Below, piece after piece: positions 17,706-27,325 of a stretch of DNA of 64,000 bases. How positions within the stretch are numbered: position 1 is the stretch's first letter; each line of letters opens with the position of its first letter. The position numbers were made by a program, and so were the translations under genes. The notes beneath the pieces are model-generated. The model saw only the letters and a list, made by a program, of their open reading frames with translations. It made no database searches and was not told the DNA's origin. The DNA comes from Pseudomonadota bacterium. GTDB lineage: Bacteria; Pseudomonadota; Gammaproteobacteria; Steroidobacterales; Steroidobacteraceae. Where the stretch lies: assembly GCA_021847105.1 (NCBI GenBank), contig JAJZUT010000001.1, positions 1-64,000 of the forward strand, written 5' to 3'.

Positions 17706-18104
17706 TCTGCGGGGTGCTACCCGCTCGCCCTTTCATCGCGTGAAGGTTGCCGATGCCAAGTGCAACGACATGGGTCGCTCTGGCGGTGATTGCGGCGCGG
17801 CGTCTCTGGGCGTGCAACGCGTCCATGCTCCGCGTGCAGAATCCGGGAGCCAGAATGAGCCGGCCGATGCGGGCGACCGAGGGCATCGCTCCTTGCTGCC
17901 TCATCTTTGCGCAGGTCCGGCGTTCACTGGGGTTTCCGGCAGGTGATTGCGGCCAATTCAGGTGGGCAGCCCGCATGGCGCAGCGCATGCTATGCGGGTT
18001 TTCCACGATGTACGGCTCCTCGTGTCCCGAAGGAAAATGCGAGAGAAAGGGGCGTCTGCGCATAACGCCGTGGTTCAACTAGGCACGCTGGGCGCAAGGG
18101 ACCG
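17706..18104. other. Intergenic stretch
   Basis: About 400 bases, with an open frame on each strand (about 111 and 127 codons) that mirror each other and show no recognised motif. I do not support a gene here. Confidence 0.4.
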
Positions 18105-20003
18105 ATGGCTTCTCATCCCCGACTGAGTTCTGCCGGTGATCGGTGGCGTCTGCGGCTCGCGCTGGCGCTGATCGTCTTGCCGTTCCTGGGATTGATTGGG
18201 ATGCAAGGCTACGAGGCGCTGAATCGGCTACCGCGAGCAGCGCTCAGCCAGAAGCTGGTCGCACACAGTTTTCAGGTCATCATGACGGCGCAGGCACTGC
18301 GCAATGCGCTGCAGGATGCCGAACGCGACGAGCGCGGTTATCTGCTTACCTCTGCGCCGACTTATCTCGCACCGTACCAGGTCGCGATGCACGACGCACC
18401 GGATCTGTTGACCGATCTGACGCGTCTGGCGATTCTTGATACTGATCAGCAGGGCCAGATTGCCGCGCTTTCTCGACGCATCGGGCTGCAGCTCAAGGAA
18501 CTGCGCAGCACCATGGCGGCCTATCGGGGCGCCGGCGCCAGCTACGCGCTGCGCGTCGTACGAGCCAATGCGGCATTACACACGATGGAATCGGTCGATC
18601 GGCGGATCGATGCAATGACTGCGACCGAGGACGCACTCCTTTCCCGGCGACTGGCTCGGGTGGCAGCGCAGGATCACACCATGCAGCAGATCGCACTGGC
18701 TTCGACGGTGCTTGCCGCCGCGCTGATGATGTCCGGGCTGCTCCTGGTCATGTTCAATTACCGTAAGGGAACACGCCTGCAATGGGAGCTCGCCCGACGC
18801 GCCGAAGATGTCGCGTTGGCCAATCGCGAGCTGGAACGGCGTAACGTGGAACTGGCACATGCCACCGAAACGGCGCGCGCCGCTCAGGAGGAAGCGCGCC
18901 AGGCAGAGCGTGCGAAGGGCCGCTTCCTCGCCACGGCGAGCCACGATCTTCGTCAGCCTTTGCAGGCCGTCTCGCTGCTGAACGGCACGCTGCGACGCAC
19001 GGCACACGACTCTGACGTCATCGATGCGCTACGGCAACAGGATGAAGCGATCGGCGCGATGAGCCGTCTGCTGAATGCGCTGCTCGACATCAGCAAGCTC
19101 GAGTCGGGCGCCGTCAAGCCGGAACCCACGGACTTCTCGGTTGCGACCATATTTGAGTCGATGGCCCGGGAGTTTCGCAGCATAGCCGCAAGCAAAGGAT
19201 TGGAGCTGCGCATCGAGGCAAGCACCGCGTGCGCCCACAGTGACCCCTCTCTGGTCGAGCAGATCTTGCGGAACCTGGTCTCCAATGCGGTCAAATACAC
19301 GCGCAAGGGTCAGGTTCAGGTGCGCGCAGTACTAGCAGCACCATGGGTTACCATCGAAGTGAGCGACACCGGCGTTGGTATTGCGCCCGATCAGATTCAG
19401 CTGCTCGGCGAGGAGTTCTACCAAGTCGGCGTGCCGAGCAATACCACTCGCGAGGGCTACGGTCTCGGCTTGAGTATCGTGCGGCGGCTGGTGCAACTGC
19501 TCGGCTTGGAAATTACGATTCGGTCCGAGCTGGGACGAGGATCGACGTTCTCGATTCGGCTCCCGCAGGGTACGGCAGCGAATGTGGCCGTGAAGCAGCA
19601 ACCCTCTCCGGGGTCTACGCGTGAGGAGACCGCCCCGGGTGTACAGATTCTACTGGTTGAGGATGATCCCGAAGTGCGTAATGCGACCCGCATGCTGTTG
19701 AAGGCGGAAGGGTACAGTGTAACGGCAGCGGCGACACTGCGCGAAGCGGAGCAGAAGGCAGTTGAGAGTCCCCACCTGGCCCTCGTGGTGACGGATTTTC
19801 ATCTCGGTGCTGGTGAGACCGGTGTTCAGGTCATTCTGCGCCTGGGCGAAGTGTTGCAGCGTGCCATCAAGGCGATTCTGATTACGGGCGACACTTCTTC
19901 AGCGATAAAGGAATTGTCGCCCAGCCCAAATCTCCAGATCCTGAGCAAGCCCGTGCAGGCTGAGACCTTCCTGCGCACGATTCGGGAACTGCTCACCGTT
20001 TAG
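18105..20003 (+). CDS. Hybrid sensor histidine kinase with CHASE3 sensor and receiver domain
   Basis: A 632-residue membrane kinase. Order: helix (about 15-33), periplasmic CHASE3-like domain (35-185; note DAERDERGYLLT at 71-82), helix (about 195-217), coiled coil (225-270), HisKA with ASHDLRQPL (phospho-His280), HATPase with NLVSNAVKYT (N box), DTGVGI and GYGLGLS, then a receiver (513-630) with Asp520/521, phospho-acceptor Asp564 and Lys615. No output regulator is adjacent, so it may signal to a partner elsewhere. All catalytic residues are intact. Confidence 0.92.
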   Translation: MASHPRLSSAGDRWRLRLALALIVLPFLGLIGMQGYEALNRLPRAALSQKLVAHSFQVIMTAQALRNALQDAERDERGYLLTSAPTYLAPYQVAMHDAPDLLTDLTRLAILDTDQQGQIAALSRRIGLQLKELRSTMAAYRGAGASYALRVVRANAALHTMESVDRRIDAMTATEDALLSRRLARVAAQDHTMQQIALASTVLAAALMMSGLLLVMFNYRKGTRLQWELARRAEDVALANRELERRNVELAHATETARAAQEEARQAERAKGRFLATASHDLRQPLQAVSLLNGTLRRTAHDSDVIDALRQQDEAIGAMSRLLNALLDISKLESGAVKPEPTDFSVATIFESMAREFRSIAASKGLELRIEASTACAHSDPSLVEQILRNLVSNAVKYTRKGQVQVRAVLAAPWVTIEVSDTGVGIAPDQIQLLGEEFYQVGVPSNTTREGYGLGLSIVRRLVQLLGLEITIRSELGRGSTFSIRLPQGTAANVAVKQQPSPGSTREETAPGVQILLVEDDPEVRNATRMLLKAEGYSVTAAATLREAEQKAVESPHLALVVTDFHLGAGETGVQVILRLGEVLQRAIKAILITGDTSSAIKELSPSPNLQILSKPVQAETFLRTIRELLTV

Positions 20004-20164
20004 GGCGCCCGGGCGAATCAAAGCGGAGGACGGCCAAGCGCGAACAGGCCATGCAGGCACGAGCCAGACCAGCCCTCCCAGGCAGGGCCCACCTGCGCAC
20101 CGCCTGCAACGCCCCCCTGGAGGAGCCGGCGCCTGCCGGACAACGCCTGTCCGTTGATCGCGCG

Positions 20165-20199
20165 TTGACAGCAAAACCACACTCCGGTAGTAATTACTA
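20165..20199 (+). promoter_or_regulatory. Promoter and operator candidate of the blaI/M56 pair
   Basis: TTGACA (20165-20170) is separated by 17 bases from TAGTAA (20188-20193), which would serve as a weak -10. The -10 lies in the perfect palindrome TAGTAATTACTA (20188-20199), and a related AGTAGTAGTT follows at about 20204-20213. BlaI/MecI/CopY repressors bind TAC/GTA-type dyads over their promoters, so this is the expected autoregulatory site. Confidence 0.6.
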
Positions 20200-20227
20200 A
20201 AACAGTAGTAGTTCGACAGGGCCGGCC

Positions 20228-20593
20228 ATGCGCCTGACCGATCGCGAGACAGACATCATGAATGTTCTGTGGGAGCACGGATCTTCGACCGTTGCGCAAG
20301 TACACGGCCACTTGAGAGATCGGCTTGCGTATACGACCGTGCTCAGCATGCTGCGCATCCTTGAGCGGAAGCATGTCCTCACACGAGTCAAGGAGGGGCG
20401 CGCCCACCGCTATTCGGCCCGCTTGACTCGTGATGCGGTCCGCCAACGGGCGATTACAGCGCTTGCAAGGAAGTTCTTCCGAGGCTCCACTGCGGCACTG
20501 CTCGTGCACCTGCTCGAGCATGACGATTCGGATGATGCCGAGATTGGACGGCTACGCGCCGCTTTGCGCCAGACACGGGGCCGCGCAACATGA
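20228..20593 (+). CDS. BlaI/MecI/CopY-family transcriptional repressor
   Basis: A 121-residue protein with the winged-helix of the Penicillinase_R family: LTDRETDIMNVLWEHGSSTV followed by the recognition region AYTTVLSMLRILERKHVLTR and the wing RAHRYSAR. The C-terminal half is the dimerisation helix pair. In the family, the repressor is cleaved or released when a partner membrane M56 protease senses a signal; that protease is encoded next, overlapping by 4 bases. The neighbouring operator candidate at 20188-20199 supports autoregulation. Confidence 0.9.
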   Translation: MRLTDRETDIMNVLWEHGSSTVAQVHGHLRDRLAYTTVLSMLRILERKHVLTRVKEGRAHRYSARLTRDAVRQRAITALARKFFRGSTAALLVHLLEHDDSDDAEIGRLRAALRQTRGRAT

Positions 20594-22533
20594 TGAGTGC
20601 CGCGCTGTATACGAGCGTCATAACCTTGTTCCTCGGTCTCACCGCATGGTCCGCTGAGCGTGTCCTGGCAAGTCTGCGTTGGCCGCGGCGCGGCGCATGG
20701 CTCGCCGCGCTGCTCCTGTCGGTCGCGATCCCCGCTTGGCGGCTGCCGGGCGCGCTGCCGCAGGAGTCACCCGTACAGCTGCCGAGGCCGTTCCCTGCGT
20801 TACGCCATGCAACGGTGCGAACCGGCGGCCCTGGCCGGGTGGGTGTGAGGACTCTCGCCGCACGCGTCCGGCCATCGCCAGGCGTACGTCCGTCGCGTCA
20901 TTTGTGGACGACCACGATGCACAAGCGCGTGCTGCTGGCGTTTGTCGCCAGCTGGGGCGTGATCTCTGCGATGCTGCTCCTGCGCCTGCTGGGCGCTGCT
21001 GCAATGCTGCATCGTCGCGCCCCCGAGTGGGCGATCACGGAAGTCGACGGAACCCGAGTCTCGGTCACCGATCACCTCGGGCCTGCCGTGCTCGGCGTCT
21101 TGCGACCGCGGATCGTGGTGCCGGCATGGTTCCTGACCGTAAGCGCGCAGATTCGCCAATCGGCCCTGATGCACGAACGAGAGCACGTCCGTGCGCAGGA
21201 TGGACGCTGGCTGCTACTCAGCCGGCTGCTGATCGTGCTGATGCCCTGGAACCTGCCGCTGTGGTGGCTCGAGCGACGAGTCCGATTCGCGATCGAGGTG
21301 GATTGCGATGCGCGGGTGGTGCGCGGCGGCAGCCCGAATGCCGCTTACGCGGAGGCATTGCTGGCGCTCGCCGAGCGCATGCGGACGGCAGCGCGTCCTG
21401 CAATCGGCTTGTTCGAGCGACGCTCTCTGCTTGCACGGCGGATTGGCATCCTGACAGCCCGGCCGCAGCGGTGGTGGCGCTGGGCGGCGCTGCCGGCGTA
21501 TGTACTCAGCGCCGTGTCGGCACTTGCGGCAGTGACTCTTCCCTCGCCACCAATCAGTGCGGCGTTGGGCGAACAAAATGCAGCAGAACGGTACGCCGCG
21601 TTACTCGCTGCAGCCAGATTCAACGATGCTCGCACCATTGGCCGTCTGCTGGCGAACGGCACGCCCGATGCGCTGGCGGCCGCGACACTGATCGGCTGGC
21701 CATGGCCGACAGGCGTGACGCACAGCGGGCTCGTGCCACCACCAGACGCAGCGCAGCGACTCGCGTGGATGAGACGTGCGCTCGCCGCAGCCCCTCGCCG
21801 CGCGGACCTTCTCCTGCTCGAACTCAATGAGTGTACGGCGTGGAAGCTGCGGTGCGCCTCGGCGGCGCTTCTGGCGCAGCTCGGACGGCTCGCACCGGAC
21901 AACGGCGCTGCGGCGCTGGAGTCATTGAGGTTCGCGCTGCGCGCAAAGAGCGGATCCCGTATCGATGCGGCGCTCGCGGCGATCGGCAAATCGCAGCGGG
22001 TCGACACATACTACACGCAACGCCTCTCGCGGCTGGCCCGCGCACTCCATCAGGTCGGCGGCGAATCCTCCCAGACGGCGTACGAGCAGGTTAACGATAG
22101 TGACTTAAGCGACTCATTCCGCGCACTTCTGGCAGTCAACACAGTCTGCAATCCTTCGTCCGCTCTTACCGCCCGGCGGATCAGCCTTTGCCGCGCCGCC
22201 AGTCGGGCGTTGGAGCGCGGCGATACGCTCCTCGCGGCGCAGACCGGCGCCTCGATCGCGCTGCGCCTGTGGCCCGTCGGCACTCAACCACATCGGACCG
22301 CCGCACGGCTGCACCGCCAATTGGACTTCATGGAAGTGCAGTCCCGACAGCTGCTGTGGCCGCCAGGGCACCACGTCGAGGCGCTGTTCGCGCTGGCCGA
22401 CGGCAAGGAATGGGCGCGGATCCTGCGCTGGAGTGCGCAGTGTCGAAGCGAGCAGGGCCTATTGCGTGCACAGCTGCGCCGGGCGGGTCTGGCGACCGAT
22501 CCCCCCTCAGGCTGGCGAGACCCGTATCGCTAG
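20590..22533 (+). CDS. M56-family membrane metalloprotease (BlaR1-like) with unusual C-terminal domain
   Basis: A 647-residue protein. Helices at about 5-25, 35-52, 112-138, 206-225 and 300-320; zinc motif HEREH (195-199) with downstream glutamate in EVDCDARVV (236-242), the M56 signature. Where BlaR1 has a penicillin-binding sensor, this protein carries about 325 residues of alanine/arginine-rich helical sequence that looks like degenerate TPR-type repeats, with no SxxK penicillin-binding motif that I can see. It presumably cleaves or relieves the BlaI-like repressor encoded just before it, on an unknown signal. Confidence 0.85.
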   Translation: MMSAALYTSVITLFLGLTAWSAERVLASLRWPRRGAWLAALLLSVAIPAWRLPGALPQESPVQLPRPFPALRHATVRTGGPGRVGVRTLAARVRPSPGVRPSRHLWTTTMHKRVLLAFVASWGVISAMLLLRLLGAAAMLHRRAPEWAITEVDGTRVSVTDHLGPAVLGVLRPRIVVPAWFLTVSAQIRQSALMHEREHVRAQDGRWLLLSRLLIVLMPWNLPLWWLERRVRFAIEVDCDARVVRGGSPNAAYAEALLALAERMRTAARPAIGLFERRSLLARRIGILTARPQRWWRWAALPAYVLSAVSALAAVTLPSPPISAALGEQNAAERYAALLAAARFNDARTIGRLLANGTPDALAAATLIGWPWPTGVTHSGLVPPPDAAQRLAWMRRALAAAPRRADLLLLELNECTAWKLRCASAALLAQLGRLAPDNGAAALESLRFALRAKSGSRIDAALAAIGKSQRVDTYYTQRLSRLARALHQVGGESSQTAYEQVNDSDLSDSFRALLAVNTVCNPSSALTARRISLCRAASRALERGDTLLAAQTGASIALRLWPVGTQPHRTAARLHRQLDFMEVQSRQLLWPPGHHVEALFALADGKEWARILRWSAQCRSEQGLLRAQLRRAGLATDPPSGWRDPYR

Positions 22534-22570
22534 CCGGTTTCGGTCGCGCGCGAGGTGCGAGGCGCGTGCC

Positions 22571-22576
22571 TATAAT
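22571..22576 (+). promoter_or_regulatory. Consensus -10 box upstream of the cysteine-cluster gene
   Basis: A perfect TATAAT lies 42 bases before ATG 22613. No good -35 hexamer is seen at the proper distance. It is a reasonable promoter for the leader ORF and the gene at 22741. Confidence 0.35.
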
Positions 22577-22612
22577 GGGCCAGTTCGATGCGTCGCCCGA
22601 GGAGAGCACCCC

Positions 22613-22735
22613 ATGATCCCGCAGACCGGACTGACGGCGACCCCGCTGCGTGGGCGCAGAGGTGCAGACGACGCCGCCACTCGCCGAAGCGGTGAGCGCG
22701 GCGATGATCACACCCAACGGACAGTCGGGACGTAG
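22613..22735 (+). CDS. Candidate 40-residue leader ORF
   Basis: An ATG with a good GAGGAG ribosome site eight bases upstream, following a consensus -10, opens a frame of 40 codons (begins MIPQTGLTATPLRGRRG) that ends 5 bases before the TTG start of the next gene. No similarity recognised. It may be a translationally coupled leader peptide, or its start signals may indicate that the following gene originally began here and a frameshift separates them. Confidence 0.3.
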   Translation: MIPQTGLTATPLRGRRGADDAATRRSGERGDDHTQRTVGT

Positions 22736-22740
22736 CGGCA

Positions 22741-24378
22741 TTGGTCGACCGCGAGAATACTGACACCGACACGGAGCGTGCGGCCCAGACATCGCGACAG
22801 GTTGCCCCGCCGCAACCGGCAGCGTGCTTCGCGGCAGAGTCATTGCAAAGACTCGGCGCTGAGTTCCTCGACGCGCTGTGCGACCCAGACGGAGGCGCGG
22901 CGCTGTACCGGCTGCATGCCCCCGATGCACCGGTACGCCACGGGGACGGGATCGGACCGGCCAGCAGGGTCGAGGCCGATCGATTCGCCGTGACGCATCG
23001 GGAGGTCAGCCTGAACGGCGAGCAGCAACTGCCCTGCTTCGCAGCAGCGAATTTTAGCCAGCTCTCTCCCGGCGAGACACCGACGGAAGCGATCGCATGG
23101 TTCGAGGTGCAGGAGCGCCGTACGCAACGCCAGCTATTCGTGGCTTTCGGCATTCGCGCTGGAGAAGCTGGAGCGAGCGTCGTGTGGTGCTCGCCCGCCG
23201 AGCAGATCCTGCCCTGGTCTTTTCGCGGGGGCCTGCTGCAGTCCCTCGCAGACTACCCATGGATGCGCCGTGCCGAGCCAGCGATGCCCCGCGGCCTACT
23301 CGATGCGGGCTACTTCCGGCGCTACTGGCGGCCACCGCTGAATTTTGCCACGCTGCCCGAGGCACGCTTCAGCTGTCACATGAGCGCGGCGTGCTGCCGA
23401 CACGATTACGAAATCACTCTGCCACCGGATGCACAGTTGCTACTCGATGCCATGCCCTGGGAGACGCTCGCGCCGTCTCTTGCCGGCACCCGCCTGCCGG
23501 TACGCACCGATGGGCAACTGCAACTGAAGTCGCCCGAGGAAATCTGTCGGTTCCTCGGCGCGGGCAATCAGTGTTTGATTCATCGGACGCTCGGCCGGCA
23601 ACCCTTCGGCGCCTGCTGCGTCTTTCCGTTCTCGTTCGCACAAACGCCGGAAGGCATCGCCGTCGGCTTGAGCCCGATTTGCGCCAGTGTGCGGCACGGT
23701 CGCGGCATTGAGGCGCACCGGCGCCTCGAGGATCTACGCGAGCGGCTGGTCCATGCCCGACCGCGCTCGACCGACACCTACCGCCTGGCTCCCGGCGTCG
23801 CCGTGGCTTGGGAGCCGTTTCGCGACATCGAGCGAGGGTTGTGCGATTGTCTGGCGGCCGAGGAAATGCCGCTGCGGCGGCGGCTGCACATCGGCGCGCG
23901 ACTCCTTGGCGCGCTCACGGATGGCATTCCCGTAGACGTACCGGCCTGGCGCGACGAGACTGCCCCTTCGCTGACACCGGAACTGCGTGCGGCCATTCAC
24001 GGCATGCTTGCGCGCCTGATCGGGTGGAACCGCTCGGTGTTGCGTGAGCTGCCACGCGAGATACCCGAAAACCTTCCGACGCTCGAGGTCGAGGAGCCCC
24101 GAGTCGTGGCGCAGATTCTGCGCAACACGTTGTTCTGCAAGGTGTACTCCTATCCGCTTGACCTCACGACCGCGCACAATTACCTGATCGTGTTGTACCT
24201 GCTGGCGCTGGTCATGCAGTCGGCTGCGGCAGGCCCGTTGCCGGAACGCATGTGGCGGGAACTAGGTTCACTCGGTGTGCACGGTCTGCTGAAGAACATG
24301 CTGCACGACGACATGCCGGAGGGGTTTCGCACCCTGCTCGGTCGGAGCGAATTCGGCGTGTGGATGCTGGCCGCCTGA
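22741..24378 (+). CDS. Cysteine-cluster protein, FliB/YkgJ-like
   Basis: A 545-residue soluble protein. A cysteine cluster in the middle, Cys212, Cys218-Cys219, Cys269, Cys278, Cys292-Cys293 and Cys314 (segments FSCHMSAACCRHDYE and FGACCVFPF), resembles the CxxCxxCC zinc/iron chelatase domain also found in flagellin lysine-N-methylase FliB. The C-terminal 170 residues are helical. No ATG start exists: the frame is closed by a stop at 22705, so TTG 22741 or a frameshift from 22613 is implied. No flagellar genes are in the window, so FliB function is not established. Confidence 0.65.
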   Translation: MVDRENTDTDTERAAQTSRQVAPPQPAACFAAESLQRLGAEFLDALCDPDGGAALYRLHAPDAPVRHGDGIGPASRVEADRFAVTHREVSLNGEQQLPCFAAANFSQLSPGETPTEAIAWFEVQERRTQRQLFVAFGIRAGEAGASVVWCSPAEQILPWSFRGGLLQSLADYPWMRRAEPAMPRGLLDAGYFRRYWRPPLNFATLPEARFSCHMSAACCRHDYEITLPPDAQLLLDAMPWETLAPSLAGTRLPVRTDGQLQLKSPEEICRFLGAGNQCLIHRTLGRQPFGACCVFPFSFAQTPEGIAVGLSPICASVRHGRGIEAHRRLEDLRERLVHARPRSTDTYRLAPGVAVAWEPFRDIERGLCDCLAAEEMPLRRRLHIGARLLGALTDGIPVDVPAWRDETAPSLTPELRAAIHGMLARLIGWNRSVLRELPREIPENLPTLEVEEPRVVAQILRNTLFCKVYSYPLDLTTAHNYLIVLYLLALVMQSAAAGPLPERMWRELGSLGVHGLLKNMLHDDMPEGFRTLLGRSEFGVWMLAA

Positions 24379-24388
24379 GCGGCGCCAC

Positions 24389-24865
24389 TCAATGGCGGCC
24401 GGAGTGCCCGAAGCCGCCGGCACCACGCTCGCTCTGCTCGAAGTCCTCGACCACCTCAAGCGAGACCTGTATCACTGGCACGATGACGAGCTGCGCGATT
24501 CGTTCACCCGGCTGGATGACAAACGGTTCCTGACCTCGATTCCAGCAGGACACCATGAGCTGCCCCTGATAATCCGAATCGATCAGTCCGACCAGGTTGC
24601 CGAGCACCACGCCATGCTTGTGACCGAGCCCAGACCGGGGTAGCACCACGGCCGCAAGTCCGGGATCCTGCAGATGCATGGCCATGCCGGTTGGAACGAG
24701 CTCCGTGCGACCCGGCAGCAGCGCGATCGGCCCGTCGACGCAAGCACGTAGATCCATGCCGGCAGAGCCGTCGGTTGCGTAGGCCGGCAGCGGAAATTCA
24801 CGGCCGAGCCTGGCATCGAGAATTCGGATTTTCAGCGGCTTCGGCGCCGCAGCTGCACCGCTCAC
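24389..24865 (-). CDS. dut: Deoxyuridine 5'-triphosphate nucleotidohydrolase
   Basis: A 158-residue trimeric dUTPase that hydrolyses dUTP to dUMP and pyrophosphate. All five motifs are present: [14 protein letters not shown] (1), [10 protein letters not shown] (2), GLIDSDYQG (3, with catalytic Asp and Tyr), RIAQLVIVP (4) and [10 protein letters not shown] (5, mobile P-loop-like tail). It overlaps the end of coaBC by 4 bases on the same strand, the usual dfp-dut operon of gammaproteobacteria, and converges with the cysteine-cluster gene 10 bases away. Confidence 0.97.
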   Translation of the reverse strand: MSGAAAAPKPLKIRILDARLGREFPLPAYATDGSAGMDLRACVDGPIALLPGRTELVPTGMAMHLQDPGLAAVVLPRSGLGHKHGVVLGNLVGLIDSDYQGQLMVSCWNRGQEPFVIQPGERIAQLVIVPVIQVSLEVVEDFEQSERGAGGFGHSGRH

Positions 24866-26085
24866 GCCTGCACCTGCTCACGCGGCCGCGCAGCCCCCGC
24901 TGCGGCGTAGGACTCGCCGATCAGTCGGATCAGCGCCCGCGCCAGTGACAGCTTCGGGCCGGCACCGAGGTCCTGCCGTGCGTTTCGCCACAACACGATC
25001 AAATGGTTGTCCTCACAGTCAAAGCCCTTGGTGTGACTGACCTCGTTGGCGGCAATCATGTCGAGATTTTTCTTGACCAGTTTGGTGCGGGCATTTTGTT
25101 CGACGGACTCGGTCTCGGCCGCGAAGCCCACCACGAATGGCCGGTCGGGACGCGAAGCGACACTCGCCAGCACATCCGTGGTGCGCTCCAACTCGAGCTG
25201 TAGCCGATCGCTCGTTTTCTTTATCTTTTGTGTGGAAGGGTGCGCTGGGCGGTAATCCGCAACCGCAGCCGTGGAGATGAAAATGTCCGCGGCGGCCACC
25301 TCGCCTTGCACTGCCGTGAGCATCGCCTCGGCACTTTCCACGTCGACCCGTCGAACGCCGGGCGGGGTCGGCAGCGAGACCGGGCCGCAGACCAGGATCA
25401 CCTCGGCCCCTGCCTCACGCGCGGCCTGTGCGACAGCAAATCCCATCTTTCCCGAGCTGCGGTTGCTGATGAATCGGACCGGATCGATGCACTCTCGAGT
25501 CGGCCCGGCAGTGATCAGCACCCGCCGTCCACTTAGCGGGCCCGTGGCCGGCAACAGCGCTGCGAGGCGATCGGTCAGCTCGGCCGGTTCGAGCATGCGC
25601 CCCTCACCCACTTCGCCGCAGGCCTGGGCGCCCTCGGCGGGCCCAAAGAGGCGCACGCCCCGCTGGCGCAGACACTCGACATTGGCCACCGTGGCGCTAT
25701 TGGCCCACATCAGTCGATTCATGGCGGGGGCGACCGCGATGGGTGCGGCGGTCGCGAGGCACACCGTGGCGAGCAGATCATCCGCGCGGCCGGCCGCCAG
25801 GCGGGCGAGAAAGTCGGCACTTGCCGGCGCCACCAGCACCACTTCGGCCCAACGCGCCAGCTCGATGTGACCCATTGCGGCCTCGGCTGCACTGTCCCAC
25901 AGATCCGTACGTACGGGCCGTCCGGAGAGGGCCTGGAACGTCAGCGCGCCGATGAACTCGCGCGCTGCGGCCGTCATCACCACCTGGACCTCAGCGCCGC
26001 GTTCACGCAGGCGCCGCACGAGTTCTGCGCTCTTGTACGCGGCGATGCCACCCGTGACGCCCAGTAGGATACGTTGACCTTGCAT
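24862..26085 (-). CDS. coaBC: Bifunctional phosphopantothenoylcysteine decarboxylase / phosphopantothenate-cysteine ligase
   Basis: A 407-residue enzyme for two steps of coenzyme A synthesis. The CoaC flavoprotein part (about 1-180) has [11 protein letters not shown], active-site His73, [14 protein letters not shown] (Asn123) and Cys156 in the substrate flap [10 protein letters not shown]. The CoaB part (190-400) starts [20 protein letters not shown] and holds the KIKK lysine motif. It is the first gene of coaBC-dut and is transcribed divergently from radC. Together with coaD in the same window it supplies CoA. Confidence 0.97.
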   Translation of the reverse strand: MQGQRILLGVTGGIAAYKSAELVRRLRERGAEVQVVMTAAAREFIGALTFQALSGRPVRTDLWDSAAEAAMGHIELARWAEVVLVAPASADFLARLAAGRADDLLATVCLATAAPIAVAPAMNRLMWANSATVANVECLRQRGVRLFGPAEGAQACGEVGEGRMLEPAELTDRLAALLPATGPLSGRRVLITAGPTRECIDPVRFISNRSSGKMGFAVAQAAREAGAEVILVCGPVSLPTPPGVRRVDVESAEAMLTAVQGEVAAADIFISTAAVADYRPAHPSTQKIKKTSDRLQLELERTTDVLASVASRPDRPFVVGFAAETESVEQNARTKLVKKNLDMIAANEVSHTKGFDCEDNHLIVLWRNARQDLGAGPKLSLARALIRLIGESYAAAGAARPREQVQA

Positions 26086-26220
26086 GGCCGCGATTATCCG
26101 GCGCCGCTCCCCTAGGACGCAAACCGGGTGCGCATTTGTGCACGGAGCCGCTCCTTACTGACCCTCCTCAGATGCCGCTGGCGCACCGCAGGATGCCGGG
26201 GTCCGCAACGGAGTCTGCCC

Positions 26221-26919
26221 ATGCCACCGGTTGAAGCCCGTGCCGTACTCGCGATTCGCGACTGGCCTCGCGCTGAACGGCCGCGCGAGAAATTGCTCGA
26301 GCGCGGCTCGCAGGCGCTCTCGGATGCCGAGCTGCTCGCGTTGCTGATCGGCTCGGGCACCCGCGGCTGCTCGGCCGTTGAGCTGGCGCGCGGTTTACTG
26401 GCGGACTTCGGCTCGCTGCGTGCACTGCTGCTTGCCGAGCGCTCACGTTGGACACGAAAGGGCCTCGGCCCAGCGCGCTACGCGGCCGTTCAAGCGGCCG
26501 TCGAGCTGGCCCGTCGCCACCTGCAGGAAGAACTTCGCTCCGGTGAACCGCTCACCTCGCCGCAAGCGGCATTCCGCTTTCTGCTGGCGCAGCTGCGCGA
26601 CCGACCATACGAGGTATTTTGCTGTCTGTACCTGGATAACCGGCACCGGTTGATCGCCTTCGAGGAATTATTCCGCGGTACCGTCGACTGCGCACAGGTT
26701 CACCCGCGGGAGGTCCTGCGCCAAGCCCTGCGGCACAACGCAACGGCGCTCATTCTGGCGCACAACCACCCCTCAGGCGGACTTGAGCCGAGTCCGGCCG
26801 ACGAGGCCATCACGCGCCGGCTGAAGGCTGGCTTGTCCCTGATGGACATGCGGGTCGTGGATCACGTCATCGTGGGAGGCAGCCGGTGCTACTCGTTCGC
26901 CGAGCATGGATTGCTCTGA
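26221..26919 (+). CDS. radC: RadC-family JAB/MPN metalloprotein
   Basis: A 232-residue protein with an N-terminal helix-hairpin-helix region (REKLLERGSQALSDAELLAL) and a C-terminal JAMM domain with FEELFRGTVD glutamate and the zinc motif HNHPSGGLEPSPAD. Start chosen at ATG 26221 because the preceding open codons (from 26128) show no family residues. The role in DNA repair is historically claimed but poorly supported. Its position beside coaBC and the L28/L33 genes matches gammaproteobacterial gene order. Confidence 0.93.
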   Translation: MPPVEARAVLAIRDWPRAERPREKLLERGSQALSDAELLALLIGSGTRGCSAVELARGLLADFGSLRALLLAERSRWTRKGLGPARYAAVQAAVELARRHLQEELRSGEPLTSPQAAFRFLLAQLRDRPYEVFCCLYLDNRHRLIAFEELFRGTVDCAQVHPREVLRQALRHNATALILAHNHPSGGLEPSPADEAITRRLKAGLSLMDMRVVDHVIVGGSRCYSFAEHGLL

Positions 26920-27325
26920 GTGAGCCAGCTGGATTCGGATCGGCGGAATCTGCGCTTTGTCATTTCTTTGCGCACTTTCTGCGGGTTTCATCGCACCGGC
27001 GCGCATCGCTGTGGTCTGATGCATCCATGAGGTCGAGCCACCCCGCGCGGGTGGCCGAATGCGGGCCGCGTGGAGCGCGGGCTCAACAATCGAGGGCGAG
27101 CGAGCCGGACACCTGCCGCATCCGTGCCCCACATTATCCGGTCCGCGTTTGCGAGTCGGAGAATTCCGACCGTGCCGGCTGGTACCGACGCATAGACCGA
27201 TTCATGGGCGGTCACGAAGACCGCGGCCGCCCAACTCGCGCGCGCTCAGGACGAGCCGCGCCCTCGCGATGGACCGCGAAGTTGCCAGAGTAACGATCCA
27301 GTAGGTTTGCTCATCGAGGTTAGTC
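26920..27325. other. Intergenic stretch with a small hairpin
   Basis: About 400 bases between radC and the HiPIP gene. A perfect 7-bp stem GCCACCC/GGGTGGC around CGCGC lies at 27037-27055; without a T-run it is at best a weak terminator. No gene is supported. Confidence 0.4.

Noticed and set aside
17695..18082. Mirrored open frames on both strands
   Set aside because: Neither shows a domain, a convincing ribosome site or a supporting neighbour.
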